Origin: an uncultured Alteromonadaceae bacterium
GTDB lineage: Bacteria > Pseudomonadota > Gammaproteobacteria > Enterobacterales > Alteromonadaceae
Assembly: GCA_938085045.1 (NCBI GenBank)
Contig: CALKGI010000010.1
Location: 1 to 51,020, forward strand
DNA: 51,020 nucleotides
Direction of reading: 5' to 3'
Both the position numbers and the translations under genes were made by a program. Positions 1 through 8,317 of this stretch are shown one piece after another. The number at the start of each line of letters is the position of its first letter. Positions within the stretch are counted from its first letter, which is position 1. A model generated the notes under the pieces. That model had not been told where the DNA came from. It ran no database searches and worked only from the letters and a program-made list of their open reading frames with translations.

Positions 1-9
1 ACACCCAAC

Positions 10-25
10 TACCACCTTTGGGGTA
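10..25. promoter_or_regulatory. NarL/NarP-type 7-2-7 binding site upstream of narX
   Basis: TACCACC-TT-TGGGGTA is an inverted pair of NarL heptamers (consensus TACYYMT) with the 2-bp spacing used by phosphorylated NarL and NarP. It lies about 170 bp before the narX start, so the sensor gene may be controlled by its own regulator. A further half-site-like GGGGGTA stands near 116-122. No FNR box is clear here. The call rests on motif match only. Confidence 0.5.
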
Positions 26-195
26 GTTTAAATAAAAAGGTAAATTCAATATAAACAATTACTTAGTGTGTTTTTTTTGTTTTTGGGTTTGTTTTGAGTT
101 GTCGTTACGCCATTAGGGGGTATTACTTGGTGGTATTGAAAAACAAAAGGTTTGGTGGCATTTTAAAATTCGGCTGGCGTGACTTGGAGGACAAA

Positions 196-1977
196 ATGTT
201 AAACAAAACAAAACAATCGGTGATCACTCGAATTGGTGTATTAATGGTCTCCTTGGTGTCATTGTCTATAGTGACCATGTTCAGCTCGGTGTTTATTTCT
301 GACATGGCTGAACATGATGCCGCCACTATTAACCTGTCGGGTTCACTACGAATGCAGGCTTATCGTTTGGTTAGCGAAACGGATAAAATTAAAGCCAATG
401 TCGATGAATTTGATCAAACCCTGTTAGACAATATTATGCTCAGCGGATTTACTCGTGGTGACCGCTCAAAGACCGACACTCGATATCAAGTGGTGCTCGA
501 GCGTTGGCAAAATGTGATTAAACCTTCGGTAATTGACCGCACGATACAGATTTCAGAAATTTCGAGTTTTGTTGAAGTTATAGAGTTGTTGGTACAGGCA
601 TATCAGAGCGAGGCAGAGCAAAAAATCGAATGGTTGCGTATCATTCAATTGGCGGCGTTGTTTTTGACCTTAACGCTGGTTTACTTCTCGCTGCATTCAG
701 TTCACCACAATATTGCCTTGCCTTTGAGAGAGCTGGCACAAATGGCACGTAAAATTGGTGCTGGGGATTTCACCCATCGGGTAAAGGTAGAATCGGCAGA
801 TGAACTGGGGTTGTTGGCGCAAAGCTTTAATCACAGCTGCAATGCGGTTTCGCGGATGTATGGCGACCTAGAAAAACGTGTGTCGAACAAAACCATCGAA
901 TTACGCCGTTCAAATCGTGCTATTCAACTGTTGTATGACACTGCTAAAAAACTCAATGAAAACAAACAAGAAGCCAGTGATTTTTCTGACATTATTGAAG
1001 AATTGTCAGATATTGTTGGCATTAAAGATATTGATTTATGCCTGATGACCGCCAATGGTGAAGTGCCATATGACCATTTTATTTCAGATGAACAGAAGGA
1101 TTTGAACGACGATTGCATCAATAAAAACTGCAACCGTTGCATTGGAGAGCAACCGTTTACTGAAAAATCTGGCGGTAGTCAAAAACTGAAATTCCCATTG
1201 TTTAAAGAAGGTCATAATTATGGCGTGTTGGTGTGTAATGTATCGCTAACTTGCGCATTGGCCGACTGGCAAAATCAAATCATTCAATCGGTTGCCGACC
1301 AAATAGCGGTCGCGTTGAGCCTCAAAAATCAATCCGAGCAAACCCGCAGAATTTCACTTATGGATGAAAGAACGACCATTGCCAGAGAGCTTCACGACTC
1401 GTTGGCGCAAGCGTTGTCTTATTTGAAAATTCAGGTCACCCGCCTGCAAAAAAGCCACGCCAAAGAGGCAGAGCCTGAGGTAATAGAAGAGATCACTAAT
1501 GAACTCAAAGAAGGCTTGAGCTCAGCCTATCGGCAGTTACGCGAATTGCTGACTACGTTTAGGTTAAAGATAGATACCGAGGGGTTGTTGCACGCCTTAG
1601 AAGAAACAGTAAAACAACATCAGTCTCGTAGTGAAATGAACATAGCGTTAGATTTTAACCTAGGGAATATACCGCTGTCGCCCAACGAAGAGATTCACCT
1701 GCTGCAAATTATTCGCGAAGCCACCCAAAATGCGGTGCATCATTCTAAGGGTGATAACGTCATTATTGGGCTTGATTCAGATCACAGCAAACGCATTCAT
1801 TTGTCGGTAAAAGATGATGGGGTGGGAATACCGCATGACCCAGAAAAGCTCAATCACTATGGTTTGGTGATCATGAAAGAGCGTAGTCGTAATTTGGGTG
1901 GGGCGTTGAATATTGGTAATCATGCGTCTGGTGGGGTTTGTGTTGATTTTAGCTTTGTGCCAGCTTATGTAAGTTGA
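196..1977 (+). CDS. narX: Nitrate/nitrite sensor histidine kinase NarX
   Basis: Inner-membrane sensor that autophosphorylates in response to periplasmic nitrate or nitrite and signals to NarL. I chose the ATG at 196 (593 aa, close to E. coli NarX) because TTGGAGG stands 5 nt upstream; an upstream in-frame start at 94 would add 34 unlikely residues. Visible parts: TM1 about 12-35; ligand P-box SGSLRMQAYRL near 48-58; TM2 147-166; HAMP about 170-220; a GAF-like central module with the cysteine cluster typical of NarX (C307, C312, C315); HisKA_3 H-box RELHDSLAQ with phospho-acceptor H400; N-box near 506-516; DDGVGIP near 540-546. The partner narL is about 1.4 kb away on the opposite strand, not in the usual narXL arrangement. 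Confidence 0.93.
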   Translation: MLNKTKQSVITRIGVLMVSLVSLSIVTMFSSVFISDMAEHDAATINLSGSLRMQAYRLVSETDKIKANVDEFDQTLLDNIMLSGFTRGDRSKTDTRYQVVLERWQNVIKPSVIDRTIQISEISSFVEVIELLVQAYQSEAEQKIEWLRIIQLAALFLTLTLVYFSLHSVHHNIALPLRELAQMARKIGAGDFTHRVKVESADELGLLAQSFNHSCNAVSRMYGDLEKRVSNKTIELRRSNRAIQLLYDTAKKLNENKQEASDFSDIIEELSDIVGIKDIDLCLMTANGEVPYDHFISDEQKDLNDDCINKNCNRCIGEQPFTEKSGGSQKLKFPLFKEGHNYGVLVCNVSLTCALADWQNQIIQSVADQIAVALSLKNQSEQTRRISLMDERTTIARELHDSLAQALSYLKIQVTRLQKSHAKEAEPEVIEEITNELKEGLSSAYRQLRELLTTFRLKIDTEGLLHALEETVKQHQSRSEMNIALDFNLGNIPLSPNEEIHLLQIIREATQNAVHHSKGDNVIIGLDSDHSKRIHLSVKDDGVGIPHDPEKLNHYGLVIMKERSRNLGGALNIGNHASGGVCVDFSFVPAYVS

Positions 1978-2069
1978 ATAATAAACTGGTTAAATAACCA
2001 GCTATTTGCTTGCTATTGACTGTACATAAAATAAGCTGTGTTTATATACAGTTAATATAAGCCATCAAT

Positions 2070-3219
2070 ATGAAATACTTTATCGACCCTACAATCGATT
2101 GTGTGTTTAAAAAAATTCTCGGTGCAATTGGCCGTGAAAAGTTACTGATGAATTTCGTCAACAGTGTTTTGAAACCAAAGGTGCTGATAACCCGAATTGT
2201 GGTGCAAAACCCTTATAACGACAAAGACTATGAAGAAGATAAACTGTCGATTGTTGATATTAAAGCGCAAGATGAAAACGGCGTTACATATCAGATAGAG
2301 GTTCAAGTGGCTACGCCTGCATTCCTTGCTAATAGAATGCTGTGTAATTGGGGTGATATATATCAGGGTCAATTAGTTGAAGGTGTTGGATTTGCCCAGC
2401 TCAAGCCTGTGATTTCTATTTGGTTGTTAACTGGCACGATGATAAAAAGCTCGGTGCCTTTTCATCATCATTTTGAGGCGTTTGATAGGCATAACAATGT
2501 ATTGTTATCGGATCATATGTCGATTCATGTGTTGGAGCTTGGTAAATGGCGTAAGCCGGATAGATTACAACCAGTTGATAATTCGGTATACCCAAGTGAC
2601 CTCAAAAAACGAGATTCAGAGCTTATGAGCAATTCCATTTCTAGGCGCGGTGATGCAGGAATGGCATTACCCTTTCAAATCAGTGCGACAACGAAATGGG
2701 ATTGCTCAAAAGCTCCCTTTGGGTGGGTTTAAAATCACTTTATGCTGCGTTAAATAATTTTGATTTAGATGGCTAAACCTGCAATCATTTACCTTACCTA
2801 AAGTGATTTTAACTCCCACTGAATTCGCTTTTTGAGGTTGCTTGGGTATAAACTTCTTTAAGGAAGGTAAAAACTTTAAGCATTTACCGCCTGACCTCAA
2901 GCAATTACCCCAGATGAGAGAAGCTATGACTGTTCTAACCGCGTTTTCTGACCAATCTGAAGATTACCACCGTTATAAAGGTCGTTTGGAAGCGCTGCGC
3001 ATTCAGTGGTCTGAAGAATATATCGCCGAGCAGCAGCGAAAACAGTTGGAAGACAACGCAGAGCAACTAAAGTACGCTAACGAACAAATCGAACAGGCTA
3101 ACGAACAGGCTAATGTGCAAACTGAGCAAGCTAAGGTTAAAGTTGAACTGCAAAAACAAGAAAACGAACGTTTAAGAGAGATTTTACGCGAAGCGGGCCT
3201 TACACCACCTGACTTATAA
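2070..3219 (+). pseudogene. Rpn/PD-(D/E)XK nuclease (transposase_31-like) gene split by a MITE
   Basis: The first part (2070-2588) encodes an Rpn N-terminus: FIDPTIDCVFKKILG, then a D...E-x-Q nuclease core (VDIKAQDENG, YQIEVQVA). The second part (2851-3219) encodes the family C-terminus: NFFKEGKNF, then a Gln/Glu-rich coiled coil. Between them is a 260-bp element flanked by TA. Removing the element plus one TA joins TCG-GTA to AAC-TTC in frame, giving about 295 aa, the usual Rpn length. Translation through the element ends at 2732, so only a truncated protein can be made; it keeps the nuclease core but loses the C-terminal coiled coil. Rpn proteins are RecA-independent recombination-promoting nucleases, now also linked to phage defence. 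A downstream fragment could start at TTG 2842. Confidence 0.85.
2589..2848. mobile_element. 260-bp MITE with TA target duplication
   Basis: The ends are imperfect inverted repeats: left TACCCAAGTGACCTCAAAAA and right, read inverted, TACCCAAGCAACCTCAAAAA, both continuing to CGA..TTCAG (about 31 bp). TA flanks both sides (2587-2588 and 2849-2850), the signature of Tc1/mariner-type (IS630) insertion. A second, internal inverted pair (AAAATCACTTTA near 2731-2742 and TAAAGTGATTTT near 2799-2810) adds hairpin structure. It has no transposase gene, so it would need an enzyme supplied in trans. Confidence 0.85.
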
Positions 3220-3252
3220 GATTTTTAGTTTGCTTGTAACCTATTGCTGCCA

Positions 3253-3312
3253 GAATGTTGTAAGTAACATTCACTAGCCAGAATTCTCTTGTGTTCAAAG
3301 ATAAGAGAATTC
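3253..3312. other. Two tandem hairpins between rpn and narL
   Basis: GAATGTT/AACATTC (3253-3272, 6-nt loop) is followed by a 10-bp stem GAATTCTCTT/AAGAGAATTC (3281-3312, 12-nt loop). They lie between the 3' ends of two convergent genes. No T-run follows on either strand, so these are structured 3' ends, not clear intrinsic terminators. Confidence 0.45.
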
Positions 3313-3345
3313 ATGAGCGTCATAATTGCATTATAAGACGACTTA

Positions 3346-4005
3346 TCACCCCTTCTGATGATTTACCATCCACACCGCCGCTTCTACCCTCGAACGTAAA
3401 CTGAGTTTTTTAAGTAAGTGTTTTACGTGAACCTTTACAGTACCGTCAGAAATATCTAACTCGCGTGCGATGAGTTTGTTGCTTAAGCCTTTGGCTATGT
3501 GTTTTAGAATTTCGTATTCTCGGCTGGTTAGGGTTGAGATGAGGCTAGTGGTTTGTTTTTGTGGTTTACGAATGGCGGTGGCGAGAATTTCTGTTAATCG
3601 GTCGCTTATCACCATTTTGCCAAGTGCACCTTGGCGCACTTTTTCGATGATTTCTTCAGGGTCCATGTCTTTTAACAAGTAACCATCGGCACCGTTTGAT
3701 ATGGCTGATATTACGTCTTCGTCATTATCTGACACGGTAAGCATGATGATTCGGGCGCTTACACCTGCGGCCCTTAAGGCTTGTAGGGTTTCTATGCCGT
3801 CCATGCCTTGCATGTTTAAGTCGAGCAGTATTAGGTCGGGGTCTAGGTCACGAGCTATTTCTACGGCGTCTTTGCCGTTGCTGGCTTCGGCTACAGCCTC
3901 CAAGTCATCTTCCATATCAATCAGTTGCTTGAGCCCTTTGCGTAACAAGGGGTGGTCATCGACCATCATTATGGTTGCTGCTTGTTCTGACGCTTTTTCT
4001 GACAT
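3346..4005 (-). CDS. narL: Nitrate/nitrite response regulator NarL
   Basis: Two-component response regulator, 219 aa from the ATG at 4005 (E. coli NarL is 216). An upstream in-frame start at 4056 is possible, but the extra residues MYVSIPTNDKHRRGNTL look non-native. The receiver domain (about 10-125) has acidic residues VDDH, the phospho-acceptor D62 in LLDLNMQGMDG, the T of MLTVSD and K of LLKD. The C-terminal LuxR/FixJ-type HTH (about 150-210) reads LTSREYEILKHIAKGLSNK and then DGTVKVHVKHLLKKL. It should bind the TACYYMT heptamers seen near narX, narK and at 9.7 kb. An FNR-like box lies just upstream. Confidence 0.92.
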   Translation of the reverse strand: MSEKASEQAATIMMVDDHPLLRKGLKQLIDMEDDLEAVAEASNGKDAVEIARDLDPDLILLDLNMQGMDGIETLQALRAAGVSARIIMLTVSDNDEDVISAISNGADGYLLKDMDPEEIIEKVRQGALGKMVISDRLTEILATAIRKPQKQTTSLISTLTSREYEILKHIAKGLSNKLIARELDISDGTVKVHVKHLLKKLSLRSRVEAAVWMVNHQKG

Positions 4006-4069
4006 TAGGGTGTTGCCTCGCCTGTGTTTATCATTAGTGGGTATGCTGACATACAAGTACTGTGTTTAT

Positions 4070-4083
4070 TTGATCTAAATCAG
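4070..4083. promoter_or_regulatory. FNR/Anr box between narL and narK
   Basis: TTGAT-CTAA-ATCAG matches the FNR consensus TTGAT-N4-ATCAA at 9 of 10 positions. It is 65 bp upstream of the narL start and far from the narK promoter, so it more likely serves narL. No strong -10 was seen at the class II distance on the minus strand. Confidence 0.5.
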
Positions 4084-4123
4084 GTTTTATAGTATTCAAC
4101 CATTTTTCTCATCACACCGATTC

Positions 4124-4202
4124 TACTTATTAGGGGGTAGATAGAAGATTTTACAACTCATTGATTTAATTGAATACTGTGACTTAAAACGCTAAGTTTA
4201 AT
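4124..4202 (+). promoter_or_regulatory. narK control region: NarL 7-2-7 site, FNR-like box, -10
   Basis: TACTTAT-TA-GGGGGTA (4124-4139) is a NarL-type inverted heptamer pair. TTGAT-TTAA-TTGAA (4161-4174) is an FNR-like box with 8 of 10 matches. TTTAAT (4197-4202) fits a -10 hexamer at 5 of 6. A start near 4209 puts the FNR centre at about -41.5 and the NarL site at about -77, the layout of an FNR-activated class II promoter enhanced by NarL, as at E. coli narK. Site calls are by eye. Confidence 0.55.
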
Positions 4203-4302
4203 GGATTTCTTCGGCTCTGCCTATACCCCATGCTGTTAATTGTTGGTTGCATTTGGAGTGTTCATAATACCCGACACTAAAAACCAGCGTTTGGAGTGTA
4301 TC

Positions 4303-5907
4303 ATGTCAGATATATTAAAGTGGGATCCGGAAGATGACCAATTTTGGCAATCTGAAGGTAAAAAAATAGCGAGTCGTAATCTGTGGATCTCGATCCCCAG
4401 TTTGTTGTGTGGTTTTGCTGTTTGGTTGTATTGGGGCGTAATTACGGTTCAGATGTTGAACTTGGGCTTTCCATTCGCCAAACCTGATTTGTTTTCTTTA
4501 ATGGCGATAGCGGGATTGACCGGGGCGACATTGCGTATCCCCAGCAGTTTCTTTATTCGTTTATGCGGCGGTAGAAACACCATTTTCTTTACTACTGCTT
4601 TGTTGATGATACCAGCATTTGGTACTGGTGTTGCGCTGCAAGACCAAAGCACGCCTTTGTGGGTATTTCAGTTGTTGGCATTTTTGTCGGGCTTTGGTGG
4701 CGGTAACTTTGCTTCTTCAATGTCTAACATTAGCTTTTTCTATCCTAAGTCACAGCAAGGTTTGGCACTGGGCTTAAACGCTGGGTTAGGTAACTTTGGT
4801 GTGACCAGCATGCAAATTCTGGTGCCTTTGTTTATGACTTTTGCCGCTTTTGGTGGCGACCCAATGATCTTAGTTAATGGCAGTGGCACCCTGATTGGTA
4901 AAATTCCCGCAGGCTCTGAGACCTTTATTCATAACGCCGGTTATGTATGGATGCTGTTTTTAATTCCGTTGGCATTTTTGGGCTGGTTTGGTATGAATAA
5001 CATTCGTACACCTGAGGTAACGCCTGATGCTGCGCACCCTACTACATCGATGTTTTTGATGACGGTGATGCTGGGCATTGGTTTCTTAACGGCTTTTGTC
5101 GGTTTATGGTTGTTGTTGCCTGAGTCTGCTAATGGCTCTGGTTTTGGCGTACCAAAAGAGATTGTGTTGGTACTAGTTATCACCGGGACTGTGTTTGCTT
5201 TAAAAATGCTACCGGGTGCGATCAAAGGCTCTCTTGAGCGTCAATACCGAATTTTTGGCAATAAACATACTTGGGTTATGAGCGTTATTTATACCATGAC
5301 ATTTGGTTCTTTCATTGGCTTTGCAGCTTCGTTTCCGCTGGCCATTAAAGTAATCTTCGGTTATCAACATGTGATGGTCGATGGCGTAATGACACACGAT
5401 TTAATCAATTCCAACGGACCAAGCGCACTGATGTATGCATGGATGGGGCCTTTTATCGGTGCGCTTATTCGCCCGGTTGGTGGTTGGATTTCTGATAAAA
5501 TAGGTGGTGCATTGGTTACCCAGATTTGTGCTGTGGTTATGATAGGCAGTGCTGTTGGTGTTGCTCATTACATGAATGCTGCTTATAACTCGGCTACGCC
5601 AGAAGTGTTCTTCTTACCGTTCTTCTTGCTGTTTTTGTTACTGTTTGGTGCTACTGGTATCGGCAATGGTTCAACTTTTAGAACCATTACCCAGGTCTTT
5701 CCTAAAGAGCAATCAGGTCCGGTATTGGGCTGGACATCAGCTGTCGCCGCTTACGGTGCATTCTATATCCCTAAAGTATTGGGTGAGCAAATTAAGGCAA
5801 CCACACCTGAGTACGCTCTATACGGGTTCGCTATCTTTTACGCGGTTTGTTTAGTGATTAACTGGTGGTATTACTTGAGAAAAAGTGGTGAATTTTACAA
5901 CCCATAA
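4303..5907 (+). CDS. narK: NarK-type nitrate/nitrite MFS transporter
   Basis: Major-facilitator protein of the nitrate/nitrite porter family, inner membrane, probably exchanging nitrate for nitrite or co-importing with H+ during nitrate respiration. Start ATG 4303 (534 aa) is preceded by TTGGAGTG; a start at 4240 would add 21 residues before MSDILKWDPEDD. The two glycine-rich nitrate signatures are present: LSGFGGGNFASSMSNISFFY near 140-160 and FGATGIGNGSTFRT in the second half. The N-terminal charged tail and a long periplasmic insert (GDPMILVNGSGTL) make it longer than E. coli NarK (463 aa). NarL and FNR motifs lie directly upstream. Confidence 0.9.
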   Translation: MSDILKWDPEDDQFWQSEGKKIASRNLWISIPSLLCGFAVWLYWGVITVQMLNLGFPFAKPDLFSLMAIAGLTGATLRIPSSFFIRLCGGRNTIFFTTALLMIPAFGTGVALQDQSTPLWVFQLLAFLSGFGGGNFASSMSNISFFYPKSQQGLALGLNAGLGNFGVTSMQILVPLFMTFAAFGGDPMILVNGSGTLIGKIPAGSETFIHNAGYVWMLFLIPLAFLGWFGMNNIRTPEVTPDAAHPTTSMFLMTVMLGIGFLTAFVGLWLLLPESANGSGFGVPKEIVLVLVITGTVFALKMLPGAIKGSLERQYRIFGNKHTWVMSVIYTMTFGSFIGFAASFPLAIKVIFGYQHVMVDGVMTHDLINSNGPSALMYAWMGPFIGALIRPVGGWISDKIGGALVTQICAVVMIGSAVGVAHYMNAAYNSATPEVFFLPFFLLFLLLFGATGIGNGSTFRTITQVFPKEQSGPVLGWTSAVAAYGAFYIPKVLGEQIKATTPEYALYGFAIFYAVCLVINWWYYLRKSGEFYNP

Positions 5908-5924
5908 GTGTAAATCAACGAAAT

Positions 5925-5966
5925 TTGATCTGGATCAAGGAAGATTCAGTACAGTTTTAGTAGACT
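5925..5966 (+). promoter_or_regulatory. Consensus FNR box with candidate class II -10
   Basis: TTGAT-CTGG-ATCAA (5925-5938) is a perfect FNR/Anr palindrome. TAGACT at 5961-5966 (4 of 6) falls where the -10 of a promoter with FNR centred at -41.5 should be, giving a start near 5973. It is downstream of narK and upstream of trhP, with an intrinsic terminator between it and trhP (5996-6022). Confidence 0.55.
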
Positions 5967-5995
5967 AACTTTGTTTTACACACGATTGATTTTTT

Positions 5996-6022
5996 AGGGA
6001 GCCGCTTGGCTCCCTTTTCTTT
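5996..6022 (+). terminator. Rho-independent terminator after narK, before trhP
   Basis: An 8-bp GC-rich stem, AGGGAGCC/GGCTCCCT with a 4-nt loop, is followed by TTTCTTTAT. It would end narK transcription and also any transcript started at the FNR box at 5925. Confidence 0.8.
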
Positions 6023-6069
6023 ATCTACACAAATGAATCTCTTCCCCGCAAAAAATCGAGCTTTTACCT

Positions 6070-7440
6070 ATGTTCAAACCCGAATTATTATCTCCCGCTG
6101 GTAGCCTCAAAAACATGCACTACGCTTTTGCCTATGGCGCAGATGCTGTATATGCAGGTCAACCCAGATACAGTCTGCGTGTGCGCAACAATGAGTTCAG
6201 CCTTGAAAATCTGGCGTTAGGCATTGAGCAGGCTCATGCGCTAAACAAAAAGCTTTATGTGGTCAGTAACATTGCACCGCACAATCGCAAAATTCAAACC
6301 TATCTAAAAGATATTGAACCGGTGATAGCGATGAAACCCGATGCGGTGATCATGTCTGATCCGGGGTTGATTATGCTGGTTAGAGAGCAATTTCCAGATC
6401 AGGAGATTCATCTTTCGGTTCAGGCTAACGCTGTTAATTATGCGACTGTACAGTTTTGGCATAAACAGGGCATAAAACGGGTGATTTTATCGCGTGAGTT
6501 GTCATTAGATGAGATTGAAGAGATTCGCCTTAAATGTCCTGATGTTGAATTAGAAGTGTTTGTTCATGGTGCGTTGTGTATGGCGTATTCAGGCCGTTGT
6601 TTGCTATCTGGTTATATTAACAAAAGAGATCCAAACCAAGGCACTTGTACTAACGCCTGTCGTTGGAATTACGATGTTCATTCGGCGCAAGAGAATGCGA
6701 CCGGCGAGATTGTGATGACGCAACCTGCTGAGCCTACACTTGGCGTTGGTGCGCCCAGTGATGAAATTGTGATGCTTGAAGAGGCTGGTCGCCCGGGTGA
6801 AATGATGCCTGCGTTTGAAGATGAACACGGCACCTACATTATGAATTCAAAAGACCTACGGGCAATACAACATGTTGAGCGGCTGACCAATATGGGGGTT
6901 CATTCTTTGAAAATCGAAGGCCGAACTAAGTCATTTTATTATTGTGCCCGCACTGCTCAAGTTTACCGACAAGCTATTGATGACGCTGTGGCCGGTCGAA
7001 AATTTGATCAACGCCTGATGTTTGAATTAGAGAATTTAGCCCACCGGGGATACACCGAAGGCTTTTTACGCCGTCATACACATGATGAATATCAAAACTA
7101 TGAATATGGTCATTCAATTAGCACCCAACAGCAGTTTTGTGGTGAGGTGATTGGCCGCGATATACACAGTGGTTTGGTTGAAATTGAAGTGAAGAACAAG
7201 TTTTTGTTGGATGACTCGCTTGAGGTGATGACGCCCCAAGGTAACGTGAAGTTCGACCTTAAACACATGCAAAACCGTCATGGTGAAGCGATTGATGATG
7301 CGAAAGGTTCGGGCCATCGAGTGTTTATTCCACTGCCCGAAGAGACGACGCTTGAGCACGCTATTTTGATGCGTAACCTTGAACCGGGGCAAGATACCCG
7401 CAAGCCATTTGCTGAGCCATTGAAGGTGAAACAGGTTTAA
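6070..7440 (+). CDS. trhP: tRNA 5-hydroxyuridine synthesis protein TrhP (YegQ, peptidase U32 family)
   Basis: 456 aa, the size of E. coli YegQ/TrhP (453). U32 family start ELLSPAGSLKNMHYAFAYG; central ELEVFVHGALCMAYSGRC and NQGTCTNAC supply the four cysteines thought to bind an Fe-S cluster; KIEGRTKSFYYCA is the family signature. TrhP makes 5-hydroxyuridine at tRNA wobble U34 using prephenate, an O2-independent route alongside TrhO. The next gene, 1 nt away, is a YfhL-like ferredoxin, a likely electron donor. A consensus FNR box 130 bp upstream fits a role under low oxygen, though a terminator stands between. Residues about 215-245 form a low-complexity acidic insert. Confidence 0.88.
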   Translation: MFKPELLSPAGSLKNMHYAFAYGADAVYAGQPRYSLRVRNNEFSLENLALGIEQAHALNKKLYVVSNIAPHNRKIQTYLKDIEPVIAMKPDAVIMSDPGLIMLVREQFPDQEIHLSVQANAVNYATVQFWHKQGIKRVILSRELSLDEIEEIRLKCPDVELEVFVHGALCMAYSGRCLLSGYINKRDPNQGTCTNACRWNYDVHSAQENATGEIVMTQPAEPTLGVGAPSDEIVMLEEAGRPGEMMPAFEDEHGTYIMNSKDLRAIQHVERLTNMGVHSLKIEGRTKSFYYCARTAQVYRQAIDDAVAGRKFDQRLMFELENLAHRGYTEGFLRRHTHDEYQNYEYGHSISTQQQFCGEVIGRDIHSGLVEIEVKNKFLLDDSLEVMTPQGNVKFDLKHMQNRHGEAIDDAKGSGHRVFIPLPEETTLEHAILMRNLEPGQDTRKPFAEPLKVKQV

Positions 7441-7441
7441 T

Positions 7442-7693
7442 ATGGCGCTGTTGATTGAAAAGAGTTGCATTAATTGTGATATGTGTGACCCCGAGTGCCC
7501 CAATCAGGCGATTTACATGGGGCCAAAGATTTTTGAAATCGACTGGGCCAAATGCACTGAATGCGTGGGACATTACGACACCCCTCAGTGCATTGATGTG
7601 TGTCCGATTGATTGCATAAAAAAAGACCCAGACCATGTTGAAGATGAAGACGAGTTATTGATTAAGCTCGCTGGGTTGGTTGGCGCAGGGTAG
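7442..7693 (+). CDS. yfhL: YfhL-family 2[4Fe-4S] ferredoxin
   Basis: 83 aa with two cluster motifs: CINCDMCDPECP near the start and CTECVGHYDTPQCIDVCP, whose insert between the second and third cysteine is typical of the Alvin-type, low-potential YfhL ferredoxins. It starts 1 nt after the trhP stop, so the two are almost certainly co-transcribed. Inferred role: electrons for TrhP or another Fe-S enzyme. Confidence 0.88.
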   Translation: MALLIEKSCINCDMCDPECPNQAIYMGPKIFEIDWAKCTECVGHYDTPQCIDVCPIDCIKKDPDHVEDEDELLIKLAGLVGAG

Positions 7694-7740
7694 ATGCTGT
7701 GTGCTTGTTTTATATTGTTTGGTGATAAACCGAATTCGGG

Positions 7741-7807
7741 CGCGCACGGGGGCGGCCCCTACGATTTTTTGATGGTAGGAGACTCGACGCGACGGCCTCC
7801 TACGATT
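7741..7807. repeat. GTAGGGGC/GTAGGAG-type intergenic palindromic repeat
   Basis: GGGGGCGGCCCCTACGATTTTT and GTAGGAG...CTCCTACGATTG form two adjoining inverted repeats ending in the same CCTACGATT word. Related copies lie at 9751-9861 and 24117-24147. It overlaps the last codons of the thioesterase gene and may end transcription of both neighbours. Confidence 0.55.
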
Positions 7808-8273
7808 GTTGTTGTACTCGCTGATGGGCCTCTAAGCGCATGGCTCTTCTTTGGGTCGCTTGACGATAACGACGCTGTTCATCTTCTGTTTCAGGCTCTA
7901 CATCGGCTACTTCAATGGGCTTGGTATTTTCATCTAAAGCAACCATGGTGACATAAGCTGTGGCCGTGTGATATTGCTCTGAGTCAAGCGGGTTTTCGGC
8001 GCTGACATGTACGCCAACCTCCATACTAGAACTCCACACGCGGTTTACGGTTGCCCTGATGGTGACTATCCAGCCCAGGTGAATTGGTTTGATAAACTGC
8101 AAGGCATCGATAGAAGCCGTAGCTACATGAGTTTTACAATGTCGACTGGCAGCAATGGCCGAGGCGATATCAATCCATGACATGATCACGCCACCAAAGA
8201 TAACACCGATGGGGTTGGTGTGCTGCGGCATGACTATCTCGGTCATGTGAACTTCGTTCTTAGGGCTTTGCAT
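7800..8273 (-). CDS. Acyl-CoA thioesterase (hotdog fold)
   Basis: 157 aa, the size of YciA/BACH-type thioesterases that hydrolyse acyl-CoA to free acid and CoA. Visible signatures: TEIVMPQHTNPIGVIFGGVI with the catalytic Asn/Asp region (N21 P22 G24), then MSWIDIASAIAASRH and a beta-rich HVATASIDALQFIKPI. The Arg/Gln/Glu-rich C-terminal tail is probably helical. It stands alone, with its 3' end inside an intergenic repeat, and has no evident link to the nitrate genes around it. Confidence 0.85.
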   Translation of the reverse strand: MQSPKNEVHMTEIVMPQHTNPIGVIFGGVIMSWIDIASAIAASRHCKTHVATASIDALQFIKPIHLGWIVTIRATVNRVWSSSMEVGVHVSAENPLDSEQYHTATAYVTMVALDENTKPIEVADVEPETEDEQRRYRQATQRRAMRLEAHQRVQQQS

Positions 8274-8317
8274 GGTTTTTCCTTACGTTTTTGACCTTAA
8301 AGGCCGTAGATCAAATA

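Noticed and set aside
7694..7951. 85-aa frame after the ferredoxin
   Set aside because: It runs through an intergenic repeat and antisense to the thioesterase.
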